Shown one piece after another: positions 44,326-53,489 of a stretch of DNA of 64,000 nt (its first letter is position 1; each line of letters opens with the position of its first letter). The stretch covers positions 20,226-84,225 of the forward strand of contig CAXSCR010000012.1 in assembly GCA_964235605.1 (NCBI GenBank), read 5' to 3'. The notes below the pieces were generated by a model. The model made no database searches. It was not told where the DNA came from and was given only the letters and a program-made list of their open reading frames with translations. This stretch comes from DATCRE01 sp964235605 (GTDB lineage Bacteria > Bacteroidota > Bacteroidia > Cytophagales > Cyclobacteriaceae). Both the position numbers and the translations under genes were made by a program.

Positions 44326-45414
44326 CTAATCCTCAACGTAAGCTGAAATCAAAATCCTTTGAATTGGGTTTTGCGGATCATTTGTATAAACAGTTATAGC
44401 CTTAGTTTGAGTTCCCTTTCTATCCTGAGGATTAAATGAAATACTAACTTTGCCGCTCTCGCCAGGTTTAATTGATTTCTTTGATGCTGTAGCTGATATG
44501 CAACTACAATTTGGTTGTAATGATTTAATGCTTAATTCTTTCTTCCCTGTATTCTGAAATTGTACTTCTCGTGTTGAGGCTCTATTTTGTGCTACGCGAC
44601 CAAAATCAATTGAGCTATCATCTAAGCGGAACTTCGGTGCCTTGTTTAAATCTTCTGGAGAAAGAGTGGGAAAATAATCTTCGAGTGTAGCATACACAGC
44701 AAAAGACTTTTTAGGTTGTGATTCGTCATCTGTTAAGATCTCAATATTATCAGTCTGGAAGCCGTATAGGTTTTTTAATTTACCATTGTAAATCAATTTT
44801 ATTACACCACGTTGGCCAGCTGCTACTGTCTTAGGATTAACTTCTACTTTTATATACTTTGGTCCAACGAACTTATCAAGATAACTGATGGACTTAGTTC
44901 CTCCATTAACGAATGCAAATTCACGCGTCATTGCCTCGTCTTTAAGATAGACTTTGCCCATATTTAAGGAAGGTGTTTTTAATTTCCAATTACCACTAGC
45001 TGCTTCAAACTCAGTAGATGCTGGCTTGCTGCCCGTAGAGATAACCTGACCTTTGATTTGCAATGTAATTACAGCCGCGTCTAAATCGGTAGTTACACTC
45101 AGTGTTTTATTAAAATACCCTGGCCTACCCTTCGGATTAAAGCTAGCCTGAATAAAACCCGTTTTACCAGACGGAATAGTTTCTCTTGACCAATCCGGTG
45201 TTGTACACCCGCAAGATGCTTGCACAGAAAGTATTTTTATTGGGCGACCGCTGGCGTTCGTAAAAACGAATTCATGTACAGCAGGTGCCCCATCTTCTGC
45301 CACATTACCAAACTCGAAGAATTCTTCGCGAAACTGAATTGCCTTTGATTGCTGAGCGTGGGCCGCCGTAATAAAAAAAAGAAATAAAAAAATGTTTAAC
45401 AATTGCTTTACCAT
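44326..45414 (-). CDS. DUF1573 domain-containing secreted protein
   Basis: This 362-residue protein has a signal peptide (MVKQLLNIFLFLFFITAAHA). Two DUF1573/ASH-like immunoglobulin-type domains each carry a CxC motif: SVQASCGCTTPDWS (about 64-77) and LQPNCSCISATASK (about 299-312). The spacer region (about 130-250) has beta strands and a GKLKNLYGFQTDNIEI segment. DUF1573 proteins are abundant secreted proteins of Bacteroidota with no fixed role. It is divergent from trpS with a 71-bp gap. Confidence 0.9.
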   Translation of the reverse strand: MVKQLLNIFLFLFFITAAHAQQSKAIQFREEFFEFGNVAEDGAPAVHEFVFTNASGRPIKILSVQASCGCTTPDWSRETIPSGKTGFIQASFNPKGRPGYFNKTLSVTTDLDAAVITLQIKGQVISTGSKPASTEFEAASGNWKLKTPSLNMGKVYLKDEAMTREFAFVNGGTKSISYLDKFVGPKYIKVEVNPKTVAAGQRGVIKLIYNGKLKNLYGFQTDNIEILTDDESQPKKSFAVYATLEDYFPTLSPEDLNKAPKFRLDDSSIDFGRVAQNRASTREVQFQNTGKKELSIKSLQPNCSCISATASKKSIKPGESGKVSISFNPQDRKGTQTKAITVYTNDPQNPIQRILISAYVED

Positions 45415-45485
45415 TGCTTGATTTATTAAGAATACAAAGTTAAAAACTTAATTCGTTCGGGTTTATTTTATTTTCTTTGCAAACT

Positions 45486-46457
45486 ATGGCAAGAATTTTA
45501 ACAGGCATACAAAGCAGTGGAAGGCCACATTTAGGAAACCTATTGGGCGCAATTATACCCGCAATCAAATTATCACAACAGCCTGGCAACGAGTCCCTGT
45601 TTTTTATTGCTGATCTCCACTCCCTAACTTCCATAAAAGACTCCGAAACCCGGATAAATAATGTAAGGGCTGTTGGCGCCGCATGGCTTGCTTTTGGGTT
45701 TGATATAGAAAAAAATATGCTATATCGCCAATCACGTATACCAGAAGTATGTGAATTAAATTGGTACCTGAATTGTATCACGCCCTTTCCAATGCTTGCC
45801 AATGCACATTCGTTTAAGGATAAATCTGAGAAGTTAGCGGATGTAAATGCAGGGTTATTTACATACCCGGTACTAATGACTGCCGATATCATTTTATATG
45901 ATGCACAGTATGTTCCGGTTGGCAAAGATCAAAAGCAACATCTCGAAATGGCGCGAGATATTGCGGCATCCTTTAACAGTATGTATGGCGAAACTTTCGT
46001 GCTTCCAGAAGCGAGAATTGAAGAGCAACTCATGACTATTCCCGGTACGGATGGGCAAAAAATGAGTAAATCATATGGTAATATCATCGACATCTTTCTA
46101 CCAGAAAAGGAATTGCTTAAGCAGATCAAAACAATTAAGACAGACAGCACCCCGTTAGAATCGCCTAAAAATCCAGATCTTGACAGTACGTTCGCCATAT
46201 ACAATTTGTTAGCAAATGGTGATCAAAACACAGCAATGCGTAAAAAGTATTTAGCCGGAAACTACGGATATGGGCACGCTAAGCAAGAACTTTTTGAACT
46301 CATATTACAGAAGTTTGCTAAAGAACGTGAAGCCTTTAATTTCTACATGTCTAACGTAGAAGAATTAGAAAATAAACTCGCTAAAGGCGAAGAACGTGCT
46401 CGTGTTATAGCGATGGAAGTACTTAATAAGGTGAGGGTAAAATTAGGGTTTTTATAA
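45486..46457 (+). CDS. trpS: Tryptophan--tRNA ligase
   Basis: From ATG 45486 (MARILTGIQSSGRPHLGN) the protein has 323 residues. The class I signatures are HLGN (the HIGH equivalent, about residues 15-18) and KMSKS in GQKMSKSYGN (about 192-201). The DADIILYDAQYVPVGKDQ-like segment (here TADIILYDAQYVPVGKDQKQ) is also present. An in-frame TTG at 45477 is rejected because it adds only MQT before the canonical start. A TTTCTTTG sequence 7 bp before the ATG resembles a -7 box, which would give a very short leader. Confidence 0.96.
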   Translation: MARILTGIQSSGRPHLGNLLGAIIPAIKLSQQPGNESLFFIADLHSLTSIKDSETRINNVRAVGAAWLAFGFDIEKNMLYRQSRIPEVCELNWYLNCITPFPMLANAHSFKDKSEKLADVNAGLFTYPVLMTADIILYDAQYVPVGKDQKQHLEMARDIAASFNSMYGETFVLPEARIEEQLMTIPGTDGQKMSKSYGNIIDIFLPEKELLKQIKTIKTDSTPLESPKNPDLDSTFAIYNLLANGDQNTAMRKKYLAGNYGYGHAKQELFELILQKFAKEREAFNFYMSNVEELENKLAKGEERARVIAMEVLNKVRVKLGFL

Positions 46458-46468
46458 TCCTAATATCT

Positions 46469-46503
46469 GGTTTCAGGTTTCAGGTTCCAGGTTCAAAGTT
46501 TCT
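46469..46503. repeat. Heptamer tandem repeat block (GGTTTCA type) after trpS
   Basis: Five 7-bp units are present: GGTTTCA, GGTTTCA, GGTTCCA, GGTTCAA and AGTTTCT. The same heptamer family fills 48965-49139. The complement-sense segments GAACCTAAACCTGA and GAACCTGAAAC follow at about 46550 and 46640. Confidence 0.88.
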
Positions 46504-46541
46504 GAACATTAACACATTGAAATTTTTGAGGTCACCTATTA

Positions 46542-46709
46542 CTAACATTGAACCTAAACCTGAAGCAATATTAGGATGTCAAGTAGCTAATTTACACATC
46601 AGCACATTGTCAATTACACATTAACTATTCCTAACATTGAACCTGAAACAATATTAGGATGTCAAGTAGCAAATTTGCACATCAGCACATTGACAATTTG
46701 CACATTAAC
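46542..46709. repeat. Imperfect tandem duplication of about 80-85 bp
   Basis: Copy 1 (46542-46625) and copy 2 (46631-46709) share CTAACATTGAACCT at the start, AATATTAGGATGTCAAGTAG in the middle and CACATTAAC at the end, with a few substitutions and small indels. Inside each copy CACAT/CACATT words recur at about 7-bp steps. Copy 2 runs into the stop of the downstream minus-strand gene. Confidence 0.85.
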
Positions 46710-47064
46710 CCTTCGCCTCCCAAACAACTTGCTGTTTGTCCTTACCCACCGTTAAAATTATACGCACCGGATTAGGTGCTAAAACCAGTCTGGTATCTTT
46801 TCCTGGTAGTTTATCTACTTCCACAATAACGCCACCTAAATACCCAATCGGTAACAACACATCATTATCTGGACAGAATTCATCATGTACATTTTGCAGG
46901 GCGCCCTCAACATACTCACCGAACTCATCTTGAAAATCGTCTTCCATATCATGAAGCTCTTCTTCAAGATCATCATACTTTGGATCATTATAATTAATCT
47001 TACCTAGTTCCTCTCTTTTTTTAACAATTTCAGCTAAAGCATCATTAAGCGCGCTAATATTCAT
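46705..47064 (-). CDS. Conserved hypothetical acidic protein
   Basis: I do not recognise a family name for this 119-residue protein. It has a strongly acidic helical part (about 25-52, DDLEEELHDMEDDFQDEFGE) followed by a beta-type half with a Pro/Gly turn (VLLPIGYLGGVIVEVDKLPG) and a basic C-terminus. It has no signal peptide, so it is cytosolic. It is convergent with trpS and divergent from the phosphohexomutase gene. Its intact frame and plausible composition support a real gene. Confidence 0.75.
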   Translation of the reverse strand: MNISALNDALAEIVKKREELGKINYNDPKYDDLEEELHDMEDDFQDEFGEYVEGALQNVHDEFCPDNDVLLPIGYLGGVIVEVDKLPGKDTRLVLAPNPVRIILTVGKDKQQVVWEAKG

Positions 47065-47232
47065 AAATTAAATTTTCTGTAAAGATTGAAGATTTCATCG
47101 AAATATAAAAGCCATTATCAGTTATCCACTAACAGTCAGCAGTTTTAATTTAACTAATCAGCAGTCGTAGATATCGATAAGGGTAATTAAATTTCTATTT
47201 TTGGGCCTTTAAAAACATTAAAAATTTTTTTT

Positions 47233-48963
47233 ATGTCTGAATTACTTCAACAAGTAAAAACTAAAGCAGAAACCTGGCTTAGTAGCAGTGTTATAGATGA
47301 TCAAACAAAAGCTCAGGTTACGGCCCTGCTGAATAAATCTGATTCAAAAGAATTAATCGATAGTTTTTATAAAGACCTGGAATTTGGTACAGGAGGCTTA
47401 CGTGGAATAATGGGAGCAGGTTCCAACAGCATGAATCAGTATACAGTTGGTGTTGCTACCCAAGGACTCGCGAATTATCTTAACAAAACTTATCCATCTG
47501 AAACGATTAAGATAGCCATTGCACACGATAGCCGTAATAATAGTCGATTCTTTACAGAAGTCGCTGCAAATGTTTTATCCGCTAATGGAATACAGGTTTA
47601 TCTATTCCCTGAGCTTCGTCCTACTCCACTCCTTTCGTTTGCCATTCGTTATCTTAATTGTCATTCCGGAATTGTAATTACAGCTTCACACAATCCCAAA
47701 GAATATAATGGATACAAAGCATACTGGCGCGGCGGAGCTCAGGTGGTACCTCCACATGATAAAAATATCATAATAGAAGTAAACGCAATCAAGTCGTTCG
47801 ATCAAGTAAAATTCAAAGGTGATTCTGCTAATATTCATGATATCGGACCCGATGTTGAGCAGGCTTATTATAAGGAAGTAAAGAAGCTAATTCCTAATAA
47901 AGATGTTATTGCTAAGCATCATAATATCCCGTTAGTCTATTCCAGTATACATGGTGCTGGCATCACAATGGTACCAGAATGTCTCAAGCAAATAGGTTTT
48001 ACCAACATTCAAGTCGTAGACGAACAGCGAATACCAGACGGAAATTTTCCTACCGTACAATCTCCAAATCCAGAAGAGAAATCTGCCATGGAAATGGTTA
48101 TTAATAAAGGGAAAGCTGCAGGCGCTATGATGGTCATGGCAACAGATCCTGATACAGATCGCGTTGGTTTTGGAGTAAGAAAATCAGATGGAGAATTTAT
48201 ATTATTAAACGGCAATCAGGCATTCAGTCTGATCATGTTGTTTGTAATGAAAAACCAAAAGGATAAGAAAAACGCGTATGTAGCAAAGACCATTGTAACA
48301 ACTGATCTCGTTGATAAAATGGCAAATAAACTTGGCGTTGAATGCTACAACACCCTGACTGGTTTCAAATACATAGCAGAACTCATGGGCAAGTTAGAAG
48401 GCAAAAAACGCTTTATAGCTGCAGGTGAAGAAAGTTATGGATATATGGTGGGTGACTTCGTTCGCGATAAAGATGCTGTATCGGCGTGTGCGTTTTTTGC
48501 AGCGATGGCTGCCAATGCCGCCGAAGAAAGCAAATCAATGTACGACTGGCTCATTGACATGTACGTTGAATTTGGCTACTACAAAGAAGGGTTATTAAAC
48601 CTTACTAAAAAAGGACAACAAGGTGAGCAGGAAATAAAGTTGTTGATGGAGAAATTCCGTAATAATCCACCTACATCCATCATTGGAAGTAAAGTCGTAA
48701 AGCTACTTGATTACAGCATTCCAAAAGAAAAGAATCTCTTAACTAAAAAAGAATCTGACCTCGACTTTCCAAAATCAGATGTGTTACAATTCGTTTTAGA
48801 AGACGGAAGTAAGGTTTCCGTTCGACCATCAGGCACTGAGCCTAAAATAAAATTCTATATCAGTGTTAACGCCAAGCTCCCTTCCAGAGACAAATTTGAA
48901 GGGGTTACAGTCGAGCTGGATAAAAAAATTAAAGGAATAGAGGATTATTTGATGTCGGTTTAG
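47233..48963 (+). CDS. Phosphoglucomutase/phosphomannomutase family protein
   Basis: This 576-residue alpha-D-phosphohexomutase carries the catalytic phosphoserine loop TASHNPKEYNGYKAYW (about 154-169), the metal-binding DPDTDRVGFGV (about 299-309), the sugar-binding GEESYGYMVGDFVRDKDAVS (about 398-417) and the phosphate-binding RPSGTEPKIKFYI (about 537-549). It interconverts hexose-1- and -6-phosphates. The length fits the large Bacteroidota form annotated as phospho-sugar mutase. It has an isolated transcription unit flanked by two repeat blocks. Confidence 0.93.
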   Translation: MSELLQQVKTKAETWLSSSVIDDQTKAQVTALLNKSDSKELIDSFYKDLEFGTGGLRGIMGAGSNSMNQYTVGVATQGLANYLNKTYPSETIKIAIAHDSRNNSRFFTEVAANVLSANGIQVYLFPELRPTPLLSFAIRYLNCHSGIVITASHNPKEYNGYKAYWRGGAQVVPPHDKNIIIEVNAIKSFDQVKFKGDSANIHDIGPDVEQAYYKEVKKLIPNKDVIAKHHNIPLVYSSIHGAGITMVPECLKQIGFTNIQVVDEQRIPDGNFPTVQSPNPEEKSAMEMVINKGKAAGAMMVMATDPDTDRVGFGVRKSDGEFILLNGNQAFSLIMLFVMKNQKDKKNAYVAKTIVTTDLVDKMANKLGVECYNTLTGFKYIAELMGKLEGKKRFIAAGEESYGYMVGDFVRDKDAVSACAFFAAMAANAAEESKSMYDWLIDMYVEFGYYKEGLLNLTKKGQQGEQEIKLLMEKFRNNPPTSIIGSKVVKLLDYSIPKEKNLLTKKESDLDFPKSDVLQFVLEDGSKVSVRPSGTEPKIKFYISVNAKLPSRDKFEGVTVELDKKIKGIEDYLMSV

Positions 48964-48964
48964 G

Positions 48965-49020
48965 GCTTTCAGATTTCAGGTTGAACGTTCCAGGTTACAA
49001 GTTTCAGGTTCAAGGTTAAA
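48965..49020. repeat. Heptamer repeat block, left arm (GGTTTCA type)
   Basis: Eight consecutive 7-bp units begin 2 bp after the phosphohexomutase stop: GCTTTCA, GATTTCA, GGTTGAA, CGTTCCA, GGTTACA, AGTTTCA, GGTTCAA and GGTTAAA. It is the inverted partner of 49056-49139. Confidence 0.92.
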
Positions 49021-49055
49021 GCGAGTCTACGGTTTCGCAATGTTTAGATATTTCT

Positions 49056-49139
49056 AACCTCGAACCTGGAACTTTGAACTTGAAACCTAGAAACTGAAAC
49101 TTGTAACCTGCAACTTCGACGCTTGAACTTGAAACCTTA
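49056..49139. repeat. Heptamer repeat block, right arm (inverted partner)
   Basis: Twelve consecutive 7-bp units run without a phase slip, nearly all beginning AA: AACCTCG, AACCTGG, AACTTTG, AACTTGA, AACCTAG, AAACTGA, AACTTGT, AACCTGC, AACTTCG, ACGCTTG, AACTTGA and AACCTTA. They are complementary in type to the left arm, across a 35-bp spacer. Confidence 0.94.
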
Positions 49140-49164
49140 CGCCTAAACTCAATCCAAACTTTAT

Positions 49165-49172
49165 TACCTTTG
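49165..49172 (+). promoter_or_regulatory. -7 box directly upstream of mtaB
   Basis: TACCTTTG is an exact TAnnTTTG match, with the mtaB ATG only 8 bp further on. If functional, the mRNA is almost leaderless. Confidence 0.45.
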
Positions 49173-49180
49173 CGACTTCA

Positions 49181-50500
49181 ATGAAGAAAGTCGCATTTTA
49201 TACCCTTGGCTGCAAGCTCAATTACTCTGAAACATCTTCTATTTCGAGGATTTTTGAGGAGAAAGGCTATAAAAAAGTTGATTTTATTGATACCCCTGAT
49301 ATTTTTATTATCAACACATGCTCTGTAACAGAGAACGCCGATAAGAAATGCCATAAAATTGTGCGCGAAGCGCGCAGCATCTCCCCTGACGCATATATAG
49401 CCATCATAGGATGTTACGCACAGCTTAAACCCAAAGAAATCTCAGGAATACCAGGCGTCGATGCCGTACTTGGGGCATCAGAAAAATTTAGACTGGTAGA
49501 GTTGTTAGATGGATTTGTAAGAACTCCTCAACCCAAAGTTTTCGCTTCAGGCATTGAGAATGCAAGCACCTACAACACATCGTTTTCAATTAATGATAGA
49601 ACACGTACGTTTCTAAAAGTGCAAGATGGGTGTGATTACTCTTGTACGTTCTGCACAATACCTCTAGCGCGTGGTAACAGTCGCAGTGGCAGCATAGAGA
49701 ACATTGTAAAAACAGCGAAAGAAATAGCAACTACAGATGTAAAAGAGATTGTTATTACCGGTGTTAACACGGGAGACTTCGGCCTTCAAAATGGTATACG
49801 AACTGAACGCTTCATCGACTTAGTAAAAGCACTTGACGAAATTGAAGGCATTGAACGCTTTAGAATTTCATCTGTAGAGCCTAATCTTCTTTCAGATGAG
49901 ATCATAGCTTTAGTAAGCCAATCCAAAAGATTCGTTCCCCATTTTCATATACCACTACAATCTGGTTCTAATAAAATTTTAAGATTGATGCGTAGACGCT
50001 ATCAACGTGAGCTGTATGTTGAACGTGTCGAAAAAATTAAGTCACTTATGCCCCATTGCTGCATAGGTGTAGATGTTATTGTTGGATTCCCTGGAGAGAC
50101 TAAAGAAGATTTTCTAGAGACCTATCAATTCTTGAACGAGTTACCCATTTCTTATCTACATGTCTTCACGTACTCTGAACGTGAAAATACGGCAGCAGCT
50201 GCCATGGATGGTAAAGTTGTAGGAAGCGAACGTGCGGAACGATCAAAAATGCTTCACATCCTTTCTGATAAGAAGCGCAGAAATTTTTACGAAGAGAATC
50301 TCAATTCTGAAGGTTCAGTGTTATTTGAAAATGATATTGAAGATGGCTTAATGCATGGCTTCACTGAAAATTACATTCGTGTTGCTGTCAAATACGATCC
50401 TATTTTAATACACGAAATAAAAAAACTAAGGCTAGCGAGAATAAATTCCAATGGCGTAGTTGGCGCTGAGGAGCTAGATAGGGAAGTGTTAGTACATTGA
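49181..50500 (+). CDS. mtaB: tRNA t6A37 methylthiotransferase MtaB
   Basis: This 439-residue radical-SAM enzyme has an N-terminal UPF0004 domain with three cysteines (TLGCKLNYSE, INTCSVTENAD, IIGCYAQ) that hold one Fe-S cluster. The radical-SAM CxxxCxxC motif DGCDYSCTFCTIPLARG (about 149-165) and a C-terminal TRAM-like part follow. It converts t6A to ms2t6A at position 37 of ANN-decoding tRNAs. It stands alone, following a heptamer repeat block and a -7 box with a minimal leader. Confidence 0.95.
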   Translation: MKKVAFYTLGCKLNYSETSSISRIFEEKGYKKVDFIDTPDIFIINTCSVTENADKKCHKIVREARSISPDAYIAIIGCYAQLKPKEISGIPGVDAVLGASEKFRLVELLDGFVRTPQPKVFASGIENASTYNTSFSINDRTRTFLKVQDGCDYSCTFCTIPLARGNSRSGSIENIVKTAKEIATTDVKEIVITGVNTGDFGLQNGIRTERFIDLVKALDEIEGIERFRISSVEPNLLSDEIIALVSQSKRFVPHFHIPLQSGSNKILRLMRRRYQRELYVERVEKIKSLMPHCCIGVDVIVGFPGETKEDFLETYQFLNELPISYLHVFTYSERENTAAAAMDGKVVGSERAERSKMLHILSDKKRRNFYEENLNSEGSVLFENDIEDGLMHGFTENYIRVAVKYDPILIHEIKKLRLARINSNGVVGAEELDREVLVH

Positions 50501-50547
50501 TACAATCGTTACACGTTTCAATTTAGTATTTCTATCTCTGCGCTGAA

Positions 50548-51207
50548 CTACAAACTCATTTGTCCATCTTTCAATTCAATTCTTCTATCGGCCATCTTCG
50601 ATAATTCATTATTGTGGGTTACAATAATAAACGTCTGTCCTATATCTTTTCGCAGTTGAAAAAAAAGTGTGTGTAATTCCAAGGCATTTTTAGAATCCAG
50701 ATTTCCGCTTGGTTCATCGGCCATAATGATAGCCGGTGAATTTATTAGTGATCTAGCTACTGCGGTTCGCTGTTGTTCACCACCTGATAACTCAGAAGGC
50801 TTATGATCCATACGTTCTGCCAAGCCCAACATATCTAGTAAATCAGCAGCTCGTTTTTTTACTTTTTTGTCATCATCACCATATATTAAACCCGGAATCA
50901 TAACATTTTCAATGGCCGAAAATTCAGGTAATAAATTATGAAACTGAAACACAAAACCAATTGATTTATTTCTGAATAGGGCTAATGCTTTAGATGATTG
51001 TCCAAACACATCTTTATCTCCTATATAGACTTTGCCTTGATCAGGCACATCTAGCGTACCCATTATATGAAGCAACGTACTCTTGCCGGCACCAGAAACA
51101 CCCGTTATAGCCACGATCTCACCAGCAGATATTTCAAGGTCAATTCCTTTTAGCACATGGAGGTGATTATAAGATTTATGTATCCCCTGTGCCCTTAGTA
51201 ATGCCAT
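50548..51207 (-). CDS. ABC transporter ATP-binding protein (LolD-like)
   Basis: This 219-residue ATPase has Walker A AITGVSGAGKSTLLHIMGTL (about 34-53), the Q-loop in VFQFHNLLPEFSA, the ABC signature LSGGEQQRTAVARSL (about 138-152), Walker B IIMADEPSGNLDS and the H-loop VTHN. The opening MALLRAQGIHKSYNHLHVL and the Gly-Asn-Leu-Asp ending of Walker B place it in the LolD/MacB group. A lipoprotein-release or FtsX-type permease partner is expected but not encoded nearby. It is divergent from sucC. Confidence 0.93.
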   Translation of the reverse strand: MALLRAQGIHKSYNHLHVLKGIDLEISAGEIVAITGVSGAGKSTLLHIMGTLDVPDQGKVYIGDKDVFGQSSKALALFRNKSIGFVFQFHNLLPEFSAIENVMIPGLIYGDDDKKVKKRAADLLDMLGLAERMDHKPSELSGGEQQRTAVARSLINSPAIIMADEPSGNLDSKNALELHTLFFQLRKDIGQTFIIVTHNNELSKMADRRIELKDGQMSL

Positions 51208-51270
51208 ATCTTTTAATTAGACTTGAAATAAAGCATTAAATAAACTAGTTTCGCTGCAAAAGAAAAAATA

Positions 51271-52482
51271 ATGAATATCCACGAATATCAGGGCAAAGAA
51301 ATTCTACGAAAATATGGCGTCGCTATTCAGCGCGGCATCGTGGCTGACACGCCCGACAGTGCGACTGCAGCTGCTAAGGAGCTTCAAGCTGAAACCGGTA
51401 CCAAATGGTTTGTTATCAAATCACAAATTCATGCTGGCGGACGTGGGAAAGGTCAGATAAAAGAAACGGGTTCAAGAGGCGTTGTTCTTGCTAAAAATTT
51501 AGCAGAAGTACCTGAGAAAGTAAAAGCAATTTTAGGCGGTATCCTTGTTACGCACCAAACTGGTGCTGAAGGTAAAAAGGTAAATAAAGTTTTGATTGCC
51601 GAAGATGTTTATTATCCCGGTGAATTAGAACCAAAAGAATATTATATGAGTATTCTGCTAGACCGTTCGAAGGGATGCGCTGTTATTATGGCATCTACCG
51701 AAGGTGGTATGAACATCGAAGAAATAGCAGAAACTCACCCAGAAAAAATTCTAAAGGAGTGGATTGATCCAGATATTGGATTGCAGGCATTCCAAGCAAG
51801 AAAAATAGCTTTTGCCTTGGGTTGGGAAGGAAATGCGTTTAAAGAAGGTGTTAAATTCATTCATTCATTATACAATGCTTATTTGGGCCTTGATGCTTCC
51901 ATGTTTGAGATCAATCCCCTACTAAGAACATCAGATAATAAAATATTAGCGGTAGATGCAAAAGTAAACCTTGATGATAATGCGCTATACAGACATAAAG
52001 ATCTCGCTGAATTAAGAGACCTTACAGAAGAAGATCCATTGGAAGTTGAGGCCGGTAAAGCAGGACTTAACTATGTTAAATTAGATGGAAATGTTGGCTG
52101 CATGGTTAACGGAGCGGGACTTGCCATGGCGACAATGGATATTATTAAAATATCCGGGGGTGAACCTGCAAACTTTTTGGACGTGGGTGGTGGAGCAAAT
52201 GCCGAAACCGTTGAAGCGGGCTTTCGTATCATTTTAAAAGACCCTAACGTAAAAGCAATTCTGATCAACATTTTCGGTGGCATTGTGCGTTGCGACAGAG
52301 TTGCTAATGGTGTCGTCGAGGCATATAAGAAAATAGGAAATATCAGAGTTCCTATTATAGTTCGACTACAAGGCACTAATGCCGAGGAAGGGGCTAAAAT
52401 CATAGAAGAATCTGGATTGAAAGTATCTTCCGCTATTGTTTTAAAAGACGCGGCGCAAAAAGTAAAGGAAGTTCTTAGGTAA
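51271..52482 (+). CDS. sucC: Succinyl-CoA synthetase (ADP-forming) subunit beta
   Basis: This 403-residue ATP-grasp protein opens MNIHEYQGKEILRKYGV. It has the IKSQIHAGGRGKGQIK loop (about 50-65), the EINPLLRT metal/nucleotide segment (about 208), GNVGCMVNGAGLAMATMDII (about 273-292) and NIFGGIVRCDRVANGV (about 332-347). It forms succinyl-CoA in the TCA cycle together with sucD, which is not in this window. A TAGTTTCG sequence about 20 bp upstream of the start is a weak -7-like box. Confidence 0.96.
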   Translation: MNIHEYQGKEILRKYGVAIQRGIVADTPDSATAAAKELQAETGTKWFVIKSQIHAGGRGKGQIKETGSRGVVLAKNLAEVPEKVKAILGGILVTHQTGAEGKKVNKVLIAEDVYYPGELEPKEYYMSILLDRSKGCAVIMASTEGGMNIEEIAETHPEKILKEWIDPDIGLQAFQARKIAFALGWEGNAFKEGVKFIHSLYNAYLGLDASMFEINPLLRTSDNKILAVDAKVNLDDNALYRHKDLAELRDLTEEDPLEVEAGKAGLNYVKLDGNVGCMVNGAGLAMATMDIIKISGGEPANFLDVGGGANAETVEAGFRIILKDPNVKAILINIFGGIVRCDRVANGVVEAYKKIGNIRVPIIVRLQGTNAEEGAKIIEESGLKVSSAIVLKDAAQKVKEVLR

Positions 52483-52539
52483 GAGTAGCTGTAGAAATTG
52501 AAATTTATTATATTGCCATACACAATATCCTGAAAAGGC

Positions 52540-53409
52540 ATGATTAAATTAAAAATCCTGTTTCTTTTAATATTCATAGAGATTACTTTAGCCCATGGGC
52601 AAAGTTTTTATGCTATTAAAAGAAACAGGGATTTAATACTTAATGTTAGCCTAGGAACAACCAACTACTTCGGCGATTTTGTTAATTCAAAAAAACTTGG
52701 CTTCATCAGGCCAGCGCTTGCAATAGGCGCTGAGCATTTTATTTCAAACCGTATAGCAGCCAGGGTAGAATGTACATGGTTTCAAATTGCTGGTTCAGAT
52801 AAAAAAGCTAATGATGATCGTGATGAAAGAAATCTGTCTTTCACTTCTACAAATGTTGAATTAAGTGCATTGGGTGTTGTTAATCTATCGCCTGTCGGTA
52901 TACATTTTTATCAGCGTAGTTCACTAAATTTTTATGGTTTCGCTGGAATTGCCCTTTTATACATGAATCCCAAAACCGAATATCAAGGCAAGAAATACGC
53001 ACTACAACCTTTGCAGACTGAGGGTATAAAGTATAGCAGATTTCAACCCGTAATTCCTATGGGGTTTGGTATAAAGGTAAAATATGGTCCTTTCTTCAAT
53101 ATTCTTTTTGAAGGTGGTTACAGAGTTACATTTACAGATTATTTAGATGATGTCAACTCGACCCGTTATCCAGATCCAACCACGTTAAAAAGTGACCTTT
53201 CAGTTGCTCTATCGGATAGAAGAGCTGAAATTGGTACAAAACCGGCAGATTATAAAAAAGGTAAAAGAGGAAACCCTGCGAAGAATGATAGTTACTTTAT
53301 GATGAATGTTAAGATTCAATACTATCTTCCTTACCAGCTACTTGAGAATGGGTCTAGAAAACTTTACAATAGAAAGCGTAAAGCCATTTACAAAAGACAC
53401 CGCGGGTAG
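52540..53409 (+). CDS. DUF6089-like outer-membrane beta-barrel protein
   Basis: This 289-residue protein has a signal peptide (about 1-21, FLLIFIEITLAHG). It shows the DUF6089 style: an initial LGTTNYFGDF strand, repeated strands such as FYGFAGIALLYMNPKTEY, and the YRVTFTDYLDDVNSTRYPDP motif (about 201-220). A basic tail (RKLYNRKRKAIYKRHRG) follows. Members are widespread surface proteins of Bacteroidota with no defined role. It is 57 bp downstream of sucC in the same direction, and its stop precedes the candidate RNA by about 70 bp. Confidence 0.82.
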   Translation: MIKLKILFLLIFIEITLAHGQSFYAIKRNRDLILNVSLGTTNYFGDFVNSKKLGFIRPALAIGAEHFISNRIAARVECTWFQIAGSDKKANDDRDERNLSFTSTNVELSALGVVNLSPVGIHFYQRSSLNFYGFAGIALLYMNPKTEYQGKKYALQPLQTEGIKYSRFQPVIPMGFGIKVKYGPFFNILFEGGYRVTFTDYLDDVNSTRYPDPTTLKSDLSVALSDRRAEIGTKPADYKKGKRGNPAKNDSYFMMNVKIQYYLPYQLLENGSRKLYNRKRKAIYKRHRG

Positions 53410-53489
53410 TCACTACTTCCTACAGCATACCAAGATGCTTCAAGGCAATTTACTCATAAATAGCTGGTGACTTTGTCGGAATAAATCAT

